A stretch of DNA of 12,538 nt from Atopobium sp. UBA6362 (lineage in GTDB: Bacteria > Actinomycetota > Coriobacteriia > Coriobacteriales > Atopobiaceae): NCBI GenBank assembly GCA_002440065.1, contig DJRK01000111.1, positions 31,337 to 43,874 of the forward strand. Direction: 5' to 3'. Position numbers and translations under genes: made by a program. Below the pieces are notes generated by a model. It did no database searches and had not been told where the DNA came from. It saw only the letters and a list, made by a program, of their open reading frames with translations. This document shows, piece by piece, positions 1-5,961 of the stretch. Every line of letters starts with the position of its first letter. The first letter of the stretch is position 1.

Positions 1-108
1 CTCGGTGGCCTGGGTACCGCCGTCATCTCTACTTCCCGCGGCATGATGTGCGACCGCGATGCCCGCAAGGCCGGCATCGGCGGCGAGGTCATCGCCTACA
101 TCTGGTAA
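1..108 (+). CDS. rpsH: 30S ribosomal protein S8, C-terminal fragment (partial, 5' end outside window)
   Basis: The window opens in frame inside a coding region that runs 35 codons to TAA at 106-108. The visible residues include GLGTAVISTSRGMM and end in GGEVIAYIW, the conserved C-terminus of ribosomal protein S8. S8 binds the central domain of 16S rRNA early in 30S assembly, and in E. coli it also represses the spc operon. Its position directly before rplF is the usual spc order. The fragment has Cys (GMMCD) where many S8 proteins have Thr, a minor variation. The N-terminal three quarters lie outside the window, so nothing can be said about the start. Confidence 0.95.
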   Translation, partial: LGGLGTAVISTSRGMMCDRDARKAGIGGEVIAYIW

Positions 109-136
109 CTCTAGGCAGGAATGAAAGGAGACTGAC

Positions 137-673
137 GTGTCTCGTATTGGTAAGAAGCCTGTCGTAGTTCCCGCCGGAGTCACTGCGACTGTCAACAACA
201 CCACCGTTACGGTGAAGGGCCCCAAGGGCGAGCTGACCCGCACCTTCTCCGATCTGGTCAAGATCGAGGAGGAGGGCGAGGAGCTCCACGTCGTCCGCGT
301 CGACGAGTCCACCGACTCCAACGCGCAGCAGGGCCTCACCCGTACCCTTCTTCACAACATGGTTCTGGGCGTTTCCGAGGGCTTCCAGAAGAAGCTCGAG
401 CTCACCGGCGTCGGCTACCGTGCCGCGCTCAAGGGCAAGGACCTGGACCTCTCCCTCGGCTACTCCCACCCGGTGATCTACCCCGCCCCCGAGAACATCT
501 CGTTCGAGGTGCCGGACAACACCCACATCACCGTTAAGGGCATCTCCAAGGAGCAGGTCGGCCAGGTTGCCGCCGAGATCCGCATGAAGCGTCCGCCCGA
601 GCCTTACAAGGGCAAGGGTATCCACTACGAGGGCGAGCACATCCGCCGCAAGCTCGGCAAGGCCGCCAAGTAG
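137..673 (+). CDS. rplF: 50S ribosomal protein L6
   Basis: This encodes a 178-residue protein, the usual length for L6, opening MSRIGKKPV and carrying the C-terminal signature region with MKRPPEPYKGKGI and HIRRKLGK. L6 binds 23S rRNA near the sarcin-ricin loop and the base of the L7/L12 stalk. The start is GTG at 137, set by the SD AAAGGAG at 124-130; the gap from rpsH is 28 nt. Two stop codons stand in tandem (TAGTAG, 671-676). The gene is followed by a 57-nt gap holding a perfect 8-bp hairpin, which is unusual because most junctions in this operon are much shorter. It is surely cotranscribed with rpsH and rplR. Identification is secure. Confidence 0.98.
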   Translation: MSRIGKKPVVVPAGVTATVNNTTVTVKGPKGELTRTFSDLVKIEEEGEELHVVRVDESTDSNAQQGLTRTLLHNMVLGVSEGFQKKLELTGVGYRAALKGKDLDLSLGYSHPVIYPAPENISFEVPDNTHITVKGISKEQVGQVAAEIRMKRPPEPYKGKGIHYEGEHIRRKLGKAAK

Positions 674-690
674 TAGCTCATAGGTAAAGA

Positions 691-712
691 CCACCACCCC
701 GTCAGGTGGTGG
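691..712 (+). promoter_or_regulatory. Hairpin between rplF and rplR
   Basis: A perfect inverted repeat, CCACCACC (691-698) and GGTGGTGG (705-712), encloses the 6-nt loop CCGTCA. No run of T follows, so it does not look like an intrinsic terminator. It sits 6 nt upstream of the rplR SD region (AGGAGAAGGA, 721-730). It could be an RNA processing or stability element or a translational control site for rplR and the genes behind it. The structure is seen directly; any function is inference. Confidence 0.5.
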
Positions 713-730
713 CATCCGTAAGGAGAAGGA

Positions 731-1099
731 ATGAACAAATTCCAGGCCAAGAAGGCCGGCCTCGAGCGCCGCAAGCGTCGCGTCCGCGCCAAGGTCTCCG
801 GTACCGCCGAGCGTCCGCGTCTCGCCGTGCACCGCACCAACGCCCACATCTATGCCCAGGTCATCAACGACGTTGACGGCCGTACCCTCTGCGCCGCCTC
901 GACGCTCGACGCCGAGTTCCGCGCCACCGGCAAGGTCGGCTCCAACAAGGAGGCCGCCGAGTTCGTGGGCGAGCTCATCGCCAAGCGTGCCCTCGAGAAG
1001 GGCATCGACACGGTCACGTTCGACCGTGGCGGCCGTATCTATCACGGCCGCGTCAAGGCTCTGGCAGACGGTGCCCGCAACGCGGGCCTGAAGTTCTAG
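731..1099 (+). CDS. rplR: 50S ribosomal protein L18
   Basis: This encodes a 122-residue L18 with the expected basic N-terminus (KKAGLERRKRRVRAKVSGT), the core RPRLAVHRTNAHIYAQVI and the C-terminal FDRGGRIYHGRVKALADGAR. L18 binds 5S rRNA and, with L5 and L25-type proteins, fixes 5S rRNA in the central protuberance of the 50S subunit. The ATG at 731 follows the purine-rich SD AGGAGAAGGA. The stop codon TAG (1097-1099) is embedded in the SD of rpsE (CTAGGAGG, 1096-1103), so translation of the two genes is probably coupled. Length and sequence are ordinary for the family. Confidence 0.98.
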   Translation: MNKFQAKKAGLERRKRRVRAKVSGTAERPRLAVHRTNAHIYAQVINDVDGRTLCAASTLDAEFRATGKVGSNKEAAEFVGELIAKRALEKGIDTVTFDRGGRIYHGRVKALADGARNAGLKF

Positions 1100-1108
1100 G
1101 AGGATTCA

Positions 1109-1633
1109 ATGGCACGAGATCGTAAGCGCCAGCAGGATACGGATCTTCAGGAGCGCGTCGTCTTCATCCACCGCGTTTCCAAGACCGTCAAGGGCGGCCG
1201 CCGCATGAACCTGCTCGCTCTCGTCGTCGTCGGCGACGGCAAGGGCAACGTGGGCCTGGGCATCGGCAAGTCCGCCGAGGTGCCCCTGGCCATTTCCAAG
1301 GCCGTCGAGGACGCAAAGAAGAACATGTTCCACGTGGAGGTCACCGAGTCCGGCTCCGTGCCCCACGAGGTCGAGGGCCACTTCGGCGCCGGCCGCGTCC
1401 TCATCAAGCCGGCTATCGAGGGTACCGGCGTCATCGCCGGCGGCCCCGTGCGTCCGCTGTTCGAGCTCGCTGGCATCACCAACGTGCTCTCCAAGTCCCT
1501 TGGCACCAACAACGCCCTGAACATGATCAAGGCCGCTGCCGAGGGCCTGAAGGAGCTCTCCACCCCCGCTCAGGTCGCTGAGCGTCGCGGCATCACCGTT
1601 GGTGAGATGTTCGCCGGCAAGAAGGAGAACTAA
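1109..1633 (+). CDS. rpsE: 30S ribosomal protein S5
   Basis: This encodes a 174-residue S5. The N-terminal double-stranded RNA-binding fold includes HRVSKTVKGGRRM (about residues 21-33), the loop where spectinomycin-resistance changes are known in other bacteria; no deletion is visible there. It continues with VVVGDGKGNVGLGIGKS, and the C-terminal domain holds GAGRVLIKPA and SLGTNNALNMIKA. S5 helps decoding fidelity and helicase activity at the mRNA entry channel of the 30S subunit. The ATG at 1109 lies 5 nt after the SD AGGAGG that overlaps the rplR stop. rpmD begins 2 nt after the stop. Confidence 0.98.
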   Translation: MARDRKRQQDTDLQERVVFIHRVSKTVKGGRRMNLLALVVVGDGKGNVGLGIGKSAEVPLAISKAVEDAKKNMFHVEVTESGSVPHEVEGHFGAGRVLIKPAIEGTGVIAGGPVRPLFELAGITNVLSKSLGTNNALNMIKAAAEGLKELSTPAQVAERRGITVGEMFAGKKEN

Positions 1634-1635
1634 TC

Positions 1636-1821
1636 ATGGCTCAGTCGCTCAAGATCACGCTCGTTCACAGCGCCCAGTGCGGCGTCAAGAAGGATCAGAC
1701 CGCTACTGCCAAGGCCCTCGGCCTCCGCAAGATCGGCGATTCCGTCGAGCAGCCCGACAACCCGGGCATCCGTGGCATGATCTTCAAGATCAAGCACCTC
1801 GTCAACGTGGAAGAGAACTAG
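1636..1821 (+). CDS. rpmD: 50S ribosomal protein L30
   Basis: This encodes a 61-residue protein typical of the short bacterial L30: LKITLVHSAQCGVKKDQ, then ALGLRKIGDSVEQPDNPGIR and a C-terminal KIKHLVNVEE. L30 is a small 23S rRNA-binding protein that many bacterial lineages have lost; its presence here fits actinobacterial and firmicute-type spc operons. The ATG at 1636 is only 2 nt after the rpsE stop, and its SD (AAGGAG, 1622-1627) lies inside the last codons of rpsE, so it depends on translation of rpsE. The stop TAG is part of CTAGGAG (1818-1824), the SD of rplO. Confidence 0.97.
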   Translation: MAQSLKITLVHSAQCGVKKDQTATAKALGLRKIGDSVEQPDNPGIRGMIFKIKHLVNVEEN

Positions 1822-1831
1822 GAGTCAACCA

Positions 1832-2281
1832 ATGCAGCTCAACGATCTGCGCCCCGCGGAGGGCTCCCGCAAGAACCGCAAGCGCATCGGCCGCGGCAAC
1901 TCGTCCGGCCACGGCACCACTGCGGGTCGCGGCACCAAGGGTCAGCTTTCCCGCTCCGGCGGCGGCAAGGGCAAGGGCTTCGAGGGCGGCCAGACCCCGC
2001 TCGCCATGCGCCTGCCTAAGCTCCCCGGCTTCGTGAACCACAACCGCGTGGAGTACGCTCCCGTGAACCTTTCCCGTCTTGATGGCCTGTTCAACGACGG
2101 CGAGACCGTGGATTCCGCGGCCCTCGCCGCCAAGGGCGTCATCAAGCACGAGTACGAGCTCGTGAAGGTCCTCGGCGACGGCGAGCTCACCAAGAAGCTC
2201 ACCGTCAAGGTCGACAAGGTCTCCGCCTCTGCCCAGGCCAAGATTGAGGCGGCCGGAGGAAAGGTCGAGCAGGCGTGCTAA
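1832..2281 (+). CDS. rplO: 50S ribosomal protein L15
   Basis: This encodes a 149-residue L15. The basic, Gly-rich N-terminal extension (about residues 11-55, with KNRKRIGRGNSSGHGTTAGR and SGGGKGKGFEGGQTPL) threads into 23S rRNA; the globular C-terminal half ends in KIEAAGGKVEQAC. L15 is a late-assembly 50S protein. The ATG at 1832 follows GGAG at 1821-1824. The final seven bases overlap secY, whose GTG start (2275) lies inside the last codons, and the SD for secY (GGAGGAAAGG, 2255-2264) is also inside rplO. This points to strict translational coupling of secY to L15. A C-terminal Cys is a minor peculiarity. Confidence 0.98.
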   Translation: MQLNDLRPAEGSRKNRKRIGRGNSSGHGTTAGRGTKGQLSRSGGGKGKGFEGGQTPLAMRLPKLPGFVNHNRVEYAPVNLSRLDGLFNDGETVDSAALAAKGVIKHEYELVKVLGDGELTKKLTVKVDKVSASAQAKIEAAGGKVEQAC

Positions 2282-3552
2282 AGGGAATCGCCAACGCGTT
2301 TCGCGTTCCGGAACTGAGGCAGAAGCTCCTCCTTACCGTGGGTATTCTCCTGCTGTATCGCTTCGGTGCTTACCTGCCCGTTCCGGGCGTCCCGTTCCAG
2401 GACATGCTCTCTGCTTACCAGAACGGCCTGTCCTCGAGCGGCGCTATGGCCGTGCTCAACCTGTTCTCGGGTGGCGCGCTTTCCCGCATGTCTGTCTTCA
2501 GCCTCGGCATCATGCCCTACATCACCGCGCAGATCATTCTGCAGCTGATGCAGGCAGTGATTCCGTCGCTCGGCGAGCTTGCAAAGGAGGGCGAGTCCGG
2601 TCAGCGCAAGATCACGCAGTACACGCGTTACCTCACGATCGGGCTTGCCCTTATCTCCTCCATCGGCTATCTCTTCCTGTTCAAGAGCTACGGAGTGAGC
2701 TTCTCGAATATGGGGATTCCCGAGGGCCTCGAGAGCTTCATCGTGGTCTTCACGATGCTCGTGGGCGCCATTGTCATCATGTGGCTGGGCGAGGTCATCA
2801 CCCAGCGGGGGATCGGCAACGGCATGTCGCTCATCATCTTCGCGAACATCATGAGCGGCCTTCCCACCTCCCTCATCTCGTCCGTGACGGGTTCCGGCAA
2901 CCTCGCCCTCACGCTGATCACGCTCCTCGTGATCGTGGCGATCATCCCGGTCATCGTCTTCGTCGAGCGCGGCCAGCGCCGCATCCCCATCCAGTACGCC
3001 AAGCGCGTGGTCGGCCGCAGGATGATGGGTGGCCAGGCCACCTACCTGCCGATCAAGGTGAACACTGCCGGCGTCGTGCCGATCATCTTCGCCTCGGCGA
3101 TTCTGTATCTGCCGGCCCAGCTCGCGGTCTTCTTCCCCAACGTCGGTTGGGTCCAGGCCTTCGCGAACGCGCTGTCCTCCGGTTGGATCAACTGGATTCT
3201 CTCGGTTCTCCTTATCGTGGGGTTCGCGTACTTCTACTCTTCCATGGTCTTCAACCCCGAAGAGACTGCCGATCAGCTTCGCAAGCAGGGCGGCTTCATC
3301 CCGGGCGTTCGTCCCGGCGCTGCGACCGCCCAGTACATCAAGAGCACCATCGACCACGTGACCCTGCCGGGCGCTCTCTTCATGGCGATCCTGGCCGTGG
3401 TCCCGACCATCATCTTCTGGTTCACGGGCAACTCCTTGATCCAGGCCTTTGGCGGCACGTCCGTCCTCATCATGGTCGGCGTCGCGATGGATACCCTCTC
3501 CTCCCTGGAGAGCCAGCTCAAGATGCACAACTACGACGGCTTCTTCAAGTAA
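2275..3552 (+). CDS. secY: Protein translocase channel subunit SecY
   Basis: This encodes a 425-residue integral membrane protein with the ten hydrophobic spans expected of SecY, the pore of the SecYEG translocon that exports unfolded proteins with SecA and inserts membrane proteins. Signature regions are visible: the TM2 area with LGIMPYITAQIILQLM (about 77-92), RGIGNGMSLIIFANI (178-192), and the cytosolic ribosome/SecA-contact loop RRIPIQYAKR (235-244) followed by YLPIKVNTAGVVPIIFAS. The protein ends SLESQLKMHNYDGFFK. The start is GTG at 2275, preceded by a strong SD inside rplO and overlapping it by 7 nt. Position between rplO and adk is the classic Gram-positive arrangement. Confidence 0.98.
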   Translation: MLKGIANAFRVPELRQKLLLTVGILLLYRFGAYLPVPGVPFQDMLSAYQNGLSSSGAMAVLNLFSGGALSRMSVFSLGIMPYITAQIILQLMQAVIPSLGELAKEGESGQRKITQYTRYLTIGLALISSIGYLFLFKSYGVSFSNMGIPEGLESFIVVFTMLVGAIVIMWLGEVITQRGIGNGMSLIIFANIMSGLPTSLISSVTGSGNLALTLITLLVIVAIIPVIVFVERGQRRIPIQYAKRVVGRRMMGGQATYLPIKVNTAGVVPIIFASAILYLPAQLAVFFPNVGWVQAFANALSSGWINWILSVLLIVGFAYFYSSMVFNPEETADQLRKQGGFIPGVRPGAATAQYIKSTIDHVTLPGALFMAILAVVPTIIFWFTGNSLIQAFGGTSVLIMVGVAMDTLSSLESQLKMHNYDGFFK

Positions 3553-3603
3553 GAAGCCCCTCAGCGGGAAGCATGGCTTTCATTCTTTGAAAGGCGGAAT
3601 CAG

Positions 3604-4230
3604 ATGAACATCGTTCTTCTCGGCGCCCCCGGTGCCGGCAAAGGCACCCAGGGACAGAAGCTCGTGGAGGAGTTCGGCTTCGCCCACATCTCCACCGGCG
3701 ATCTGCTTCGTGCCGCCGTCAAGGCCGACTCCGAGCTTGGCCGTCAGGCCAAGGGCTTCATGGAGTCCGGTCAGCTCGTGCCCGACTCGCTGGTCATTGA
3801 CCTCGTGAAGGAGCGCCTCGACTCCGATGACGCCCAGAAGGGCTTCATCCTCGACGGCTTCCCGCGGAACACCGCGCAGGCCGTCGCGCTCGATTCCGAG
3901 CTCGCCAACATGGAGCGCGGCCTCGACGCCGCGCTCCTCGTGAGCGTCCCGGACGAGTCCGTGGTCAAGCGCCTCAGCTCTCGCCGTACCTGCAAGTCTT
4001 GCGGCTATACCGCGCCTGCCGGTACCGAGGTCTGCCCGCGTTGCCAAGGCGAGATGTATCAGCGCGACGACGATAAGCCCGAGACGATTCAGCACCGTCT
4101 GGACACTTATCACACTCAGACCGCTCCTCTCGTCGAGTATTACAAGGGTCACTCGATTCTCAAGGAGGTTGACGGAGACCGTCCCGTCGACGAGGTGTAT
4201 GCCGACGTCAAGGCGCTCCTGAACCTATGA
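3604..4230 (+). CDS. adk: Adenylate kinase, zinc-type with a shortened LID
   Basis: This encodes a 208-residue adenylate kinase (ATP + AMP = 2 ADP; cytosolic). It has the P-loop GAPGAGKGT (7-15), the AMP-binding part with HISTGDLLR (28-36), DGFPR (84-88) and the LID. The LID holds four cysteines, C130-x2-C133 and C144-x2-C147, a zinc-binding set, followed by GEMYQRDDD. The stretch between the two Cys pairs is only 10 residues; the well-known Bacillus subtilis enzyme has 16 there including a YH and PP segment, so the LID tip is trimmed. The ATG at 3604 follows AAAGGCGG (3590-3597). The gene overlaps map by 4 nt (ATGA), so the two are translationally coupled. Confidence 0.97.
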   Translation: MNIVLLGAPGAGKGTQGQKLVEEFGFAHISTGDLLRAAVKADSELGRQAKGFMESGQLVPDSLVIDLVKERLDSDDAQKGFILDGFPRNTAQAVALDSELANMERGLDAALLVSVPDESVVKRLSSRRTCKSCGYTAPAGTEVCPRCQGEMYQRDDDKPETIQHRLDTYHTQTAPLVEYYKGHSILKEVDGDRPVDEVYADVKALLNL

Positions 4231-5018
4231 TAAAGATCAAGTCTCCGCAAGAGATCGAGTCGATGAAGGCCGCCGGGGCTCTGTCCAAGGCGGCCCTTCG
4301 CCGTGCTGGGGCCATGGTTCGCCCGGGCGTATCGACGCTCGACATCGACTCCGCCGTCGAGTCCTTCATCCGGCTCCACGGCGCCGTCCCCACCTTCAAG
4401 GGTTACGGCGGTTTCCCGGGCAGCGTCTGCTCTTCCGTGAACGAGCAGGTCGTCCATGGTATCCCTTCCCCTGCGGTTGTGCTGCAGGAGGGCGACATCA
4501 TCTCGATCGATACCGGCGCCACTTACCAGGGCTGGGTAGGGGACAACGCCTGGACGTTCTACGTCGGTGAGGTGTCTGCCGAGAAGCGCGCGCTGTGCGA
4601 GTGCACCCGCGACTGCCTCAAGGCTGCCATCGAGCAGGCCGTCCCCGGTAACCGTCTTGGCGATGTGGGCGCAGCCGTCCAGGAGCTCGCCGAAGCCAAC
4701 GGCTTCGGCGTAGTCCGCGATTACGTGGGCCACGGCGTCGGCCGCGTGATGCACGAGGACCCTGAGGTCCGCAACTACGGTAAGCGCGGCCGGGGCGTCA
4801 AACTCCAGGCCGGCATGGTCATCGCGATCGAGCCCATGATCACGATGGGCAGCTACGATTGCGAGACCCTAGGGAACGGCTGGACCGTCGTCACCGAGGA
4901 CCGTCTCCCTGCTGCCCACTACGAGAACACCGTTGCCATTACCGATAACGGCCCCGTGATTCTCACCTGCGACGAGGAAGGCCCTTGGTGCCCCATGCAG
5001 GGCGGGCAGGAAGAATAA
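4227..5018 (+). CDS. map: Methionine aminopeptidase, type I
   Basis: This encodes a 263-residue enzyme that removes the initiator Met from nascent proteins. All five dinuclear-metal ligands of type I MetAP are visible: D95 (SIDTG), D106 (GDNAW), H169 (YVGHGVG), E202 (AIEPM) and E233 (HYENT); the catalytic His residues H77 (VVHGIP) and H176 (VMHEDP) are also there. No N-terminal extension is present. The C-terminus carries a short tail, CDEEGPWCPMQGGQEE, with two Cys beyond the usual VILT end. The ATG at 4227 overlaps the adk stop as ATGA, and no good independent SD precedes it, which fits re-initiation by ribosomes leaving adk. Confidence 0.97.
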   Translation: MIKIKSPQEIESMKAAGALSKAALRRAGAMVRPGVSTLDIDSAVESFIRLHGAVPTFKGYGGFPGSVCSSVNEQVVHGIPSPAVVLQEGDIISIDTGATYQGWVGDNAWTFYVGEVSAEKRALCECTRDCLKAAIEQAVPGNRLGDVGAAVQELAEANGFGVVRDYVGHGVGRVMHEDPEVRNYGKRGRGVKLQAGMVIAIEPMITMGSYDCETLGNGWTVVTEDRLPAAHYENTVAITDNGPVILTCDEEGPWCPMQGGQEE

Positions 5019-5039
5019 ACCCCATAGATAGGCGCCTTG

Positions 5040-5074
5040 CGTTGGTGGTGGAGTTGTGAAGCTCCGCGCCAGCG
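5040..5074 (+). terminator. Long imperfect hairpin after map (attenuator or terminator-like)
   Basis: The arm CGTTGGTGGTGGAG (5040-5053) pairs with CTCCGCGCCAGCG (5062-5074) through an 8-nt loop (5054-5061), giving 13 pairs including three G-U and one bulged G. It starts 21 nt after the map stop. The downstream bases (TGGACGTTTACG) are not a clean T-run, so termination, if any, would be partial or factor-assisted. The candidate infA promoter begins at the next base. Structure was paired by hand; function is inference. Confidence 0.45.
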
Positions 5075-5103
5075 TGGACGTTTACGTGTGTTTTCGGTAT
5101 ATT
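5075..5103 (+). promoter_or_regulatory. Candidate sigma-70-type promoter for infA and the alpha operon
   Basis: A -35 match TGGACG (5075-5080, four of six to TTGACA) is followed by exactly 17 nt and the -10 match TATATT (5098-5103, five of six to TATAAT). A start near 5109-5111 would give an untranslated leader of about 28-30 nt before the infA TTG codon, with the SD at 5127-5133. The element lies in one of the few AT-containing stretches of this GC-rich region and in the largest gap of the ribosomal cluster (120 nt). Position and spacing support a promoter, but it is unproven. Confidence 0.5.
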
Positions 5104-5138
5104 TGATTGTCGCTGTCACGGCGTAGAGAGGGATTAAC

Positions 5139-5357
5139 TTGAGCAAGCAGGATGCAATTGAACTGGAAGGCAAGGTCGTAGAGCCGCTGCCCAACGCAAT
5201 GTTTAATGTCGAGCTCGAGAACGGCAAGACCATTCTCTGCACCATTTCGGGCAAGATCCGGATGAACTACATCCGCATCCTTCCCGGCGACAAGGTCGTC
5301 GTGGAGATCTCTCCCTACGACCTCACGCGCGGCCGCATCACCTACCGCTACAAGTAG
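5139..5357 (+). CDS. infA: Translation initiation factor IF-1 (TTG start)
   Basis: This encodes a 72-residue protein, exactly the usual IF-1 length, made of a single OB fold: MSKQDAIELEGKVVEPLPNA, then the conserved ISGKIRMNYIRILPGDKV and the end LTRGRITYRYK. IF-1 occupies the 30S A site during initiation and works with IF-2 and IF-3. The start must be TTG at 5139 because the family N-terminus begins there and the SD GAGAGGGA (5126-5133) is correctly spaced; no in-frame ATG or GTG lies close upstream. It heads the second block of genes, after a hairpin and a candidate promoter. An 89-nt gap separates it from rpmJ. Confidence 0.97.
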   Translation: MSKQDAIELEGKVVEPLPNAMFNVELENGKTILCTISGKIRMNYIRILPGDKVVVEISPYDLTRGRITYRYK

Positions 5358-5446
5358 GTCCTGCGGACACGTTTCAGCCTTGGATATTCACGCCAGCGGC
5401 TGGGCGAGTAGATAGTTCGTATCAGCACTACCGGAAGGAAAGACTC
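5358..5446 (+). promoter_or_regulatory. Structured 89-nt leader between infA and rpmJ
   Basis: This gap is long for so compact an operon and contains several inverted repeats: GTCC/GGAC (5358-5361, 5365-5368); CAGCC/GGCTG (5375-5379, 5398-5402), which competes with CGCCAG/CTGGGCG (5391-5396, 5400-5406); and GATA/TATC around GTTCG (5411-5414, 5420-5423). The last part holds the rpmJ SD (GGAAGGAAAG, 5433-5442). In E. coli, S4 controls the alpha operon through a structured leader at rpsM. A comparable autoregulatory site is possible here but not shown. Confidence 0.35.
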
Positions 5447-5560
5447 ATGAAGGTACGTCCTTCGGTCAAGAAGATGTGCGACAAGTGCAAGATCATTCGT
5501 CGCCACGGCAAGGTTTACGTCATTTGCGAGAACCCGCGCCACAAGCAGCGTCAGGGCTAA
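5447..5560 (+). CDS. rpmJ: 50S ribosomal protein L36, zinc-ribbon form
   Basis: This 37-codon gene translates as MKVRPSVKKMCDKCKIIRRH followed by a second part with VICENPRHKQRQG. It is the full usual length of L36. The zinc ligands C11, C14, C27 and H32 are all present, so this is the C+ (zinc-binding) form rather than a zinc-free paralogue. L36 is the smallest 50S protein and sits near the peptidyl-transferase region. The ATG at 5447 follows GGAAGGAAAG, and the TAA ends at 5560, 15 nt before rpsM. The infA-rpmJ-rpsM order is standard. Confidence 0.97.
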   Translation: MKVRPSVKKMCDKCKIIRRHGKVYVICENPRHKQRQG

Positions 5561-5575
5561 GGAAGGAGCACCAAG

Positions 5576-5944
5576 TTGGCCCGTATCAACGGCGTCGACC
5601 TGCCGCGCGAGAAGCGCGTCGAGGTCGGACTTACTTACATCTACGGCATCGGCCAGACCAGCGCTACCAAGATTTGCGCCGAGACCGGTGTTGACCCCTC
5701 TACCCGCGTCAAGGACCTGACCGAGGAAGAGGTCACGAAGATCCGTGACTACATCGATGCTAACTTCACCACCGAGGGCGACCTCCGTCGTGAGGTTCGT
5801 CAGAACATCGCCCGCCTGATGGAGATCGGCTGCTACCGCGGCCTCCGTCACCGCAAGGGTCTCCCCGTCCGTGGCCAGCGCACGCACACCAACGCTCGTA
5901 CCCGCAAGGGCAAGAAGCGTCAAATCGGCGGCAAGAAGAAGTAG
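5576..5944 (+). CDS. rpsM: 30S ribosomal protein S13 (TTG start)
   Basis: This encodes a 122-residue S13: MARINGVDLPREKRVEVGLT, YIYGIGQTSATKI (the helix-two-turn-helix region), RREVRQNIARLMEIGCYRGL and the basic tail GLPVRGQRTHTNARTRKG ending in KKK. S13 sits in the 30S head and contacts the P-site tRNA and the 50S subunit through its C-terminal tail. The family N-terminus and the SD AAGGAG (5563-5568) fix the start at TTG 5576, a rare start codon for a highly expressed ribosomal protein. It heads the block equivalent to the E. coli alpha operon (rpsM, rpsK, rpsD, rpoA, rplQ). Confidence 0.97.
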   Translation: MARINGVDLPREKRVEVGLTYIYGIGQTSATKICAETGVDPSTRVKDLTEEEVTKIRDYIDANFTTEGDLRREVRQNIARLMEIGCYRGLRHRKGLPVRGQRTHTNARTRKGKKRQIGGKKK

Positions 5945-5961
5945 GACAGGGGATATAGAAC

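Noticed and set aside
89..1045. Long minus-strand open frame of 318 codons across rplF and rplR
   Set aside because: It lies antisense to two certain ribosomal genes, its product is Leu/Gly/Val-rich with no family character, and such open antisense frames arise from the GC-rich codon bias here.
2278..3528. Minus-strand open frame of 416 codons opposite secY
   Set aside because: The product is a low-complexity Asp/His/Arg/Glu-rich string mirroring the hydrophobic secY codons; secY itself is unambiguous.
2244..3590. Plus-strand open frame of 448 codons in another frame over secY
   Set aside because: The Arg/His/Pro-rich product has no recognisable domain and fully overlaps secY, so it is a shadow frame.
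3553..3603. Possible terminator between secY and adk (weak AAGCC/GGCTT and CTTTC/GAAAG pairs)
   Set aside because: The stems are only 5 bp, with no T-run after them; the spacer looks like a plain intergenic gap with the adk SD.
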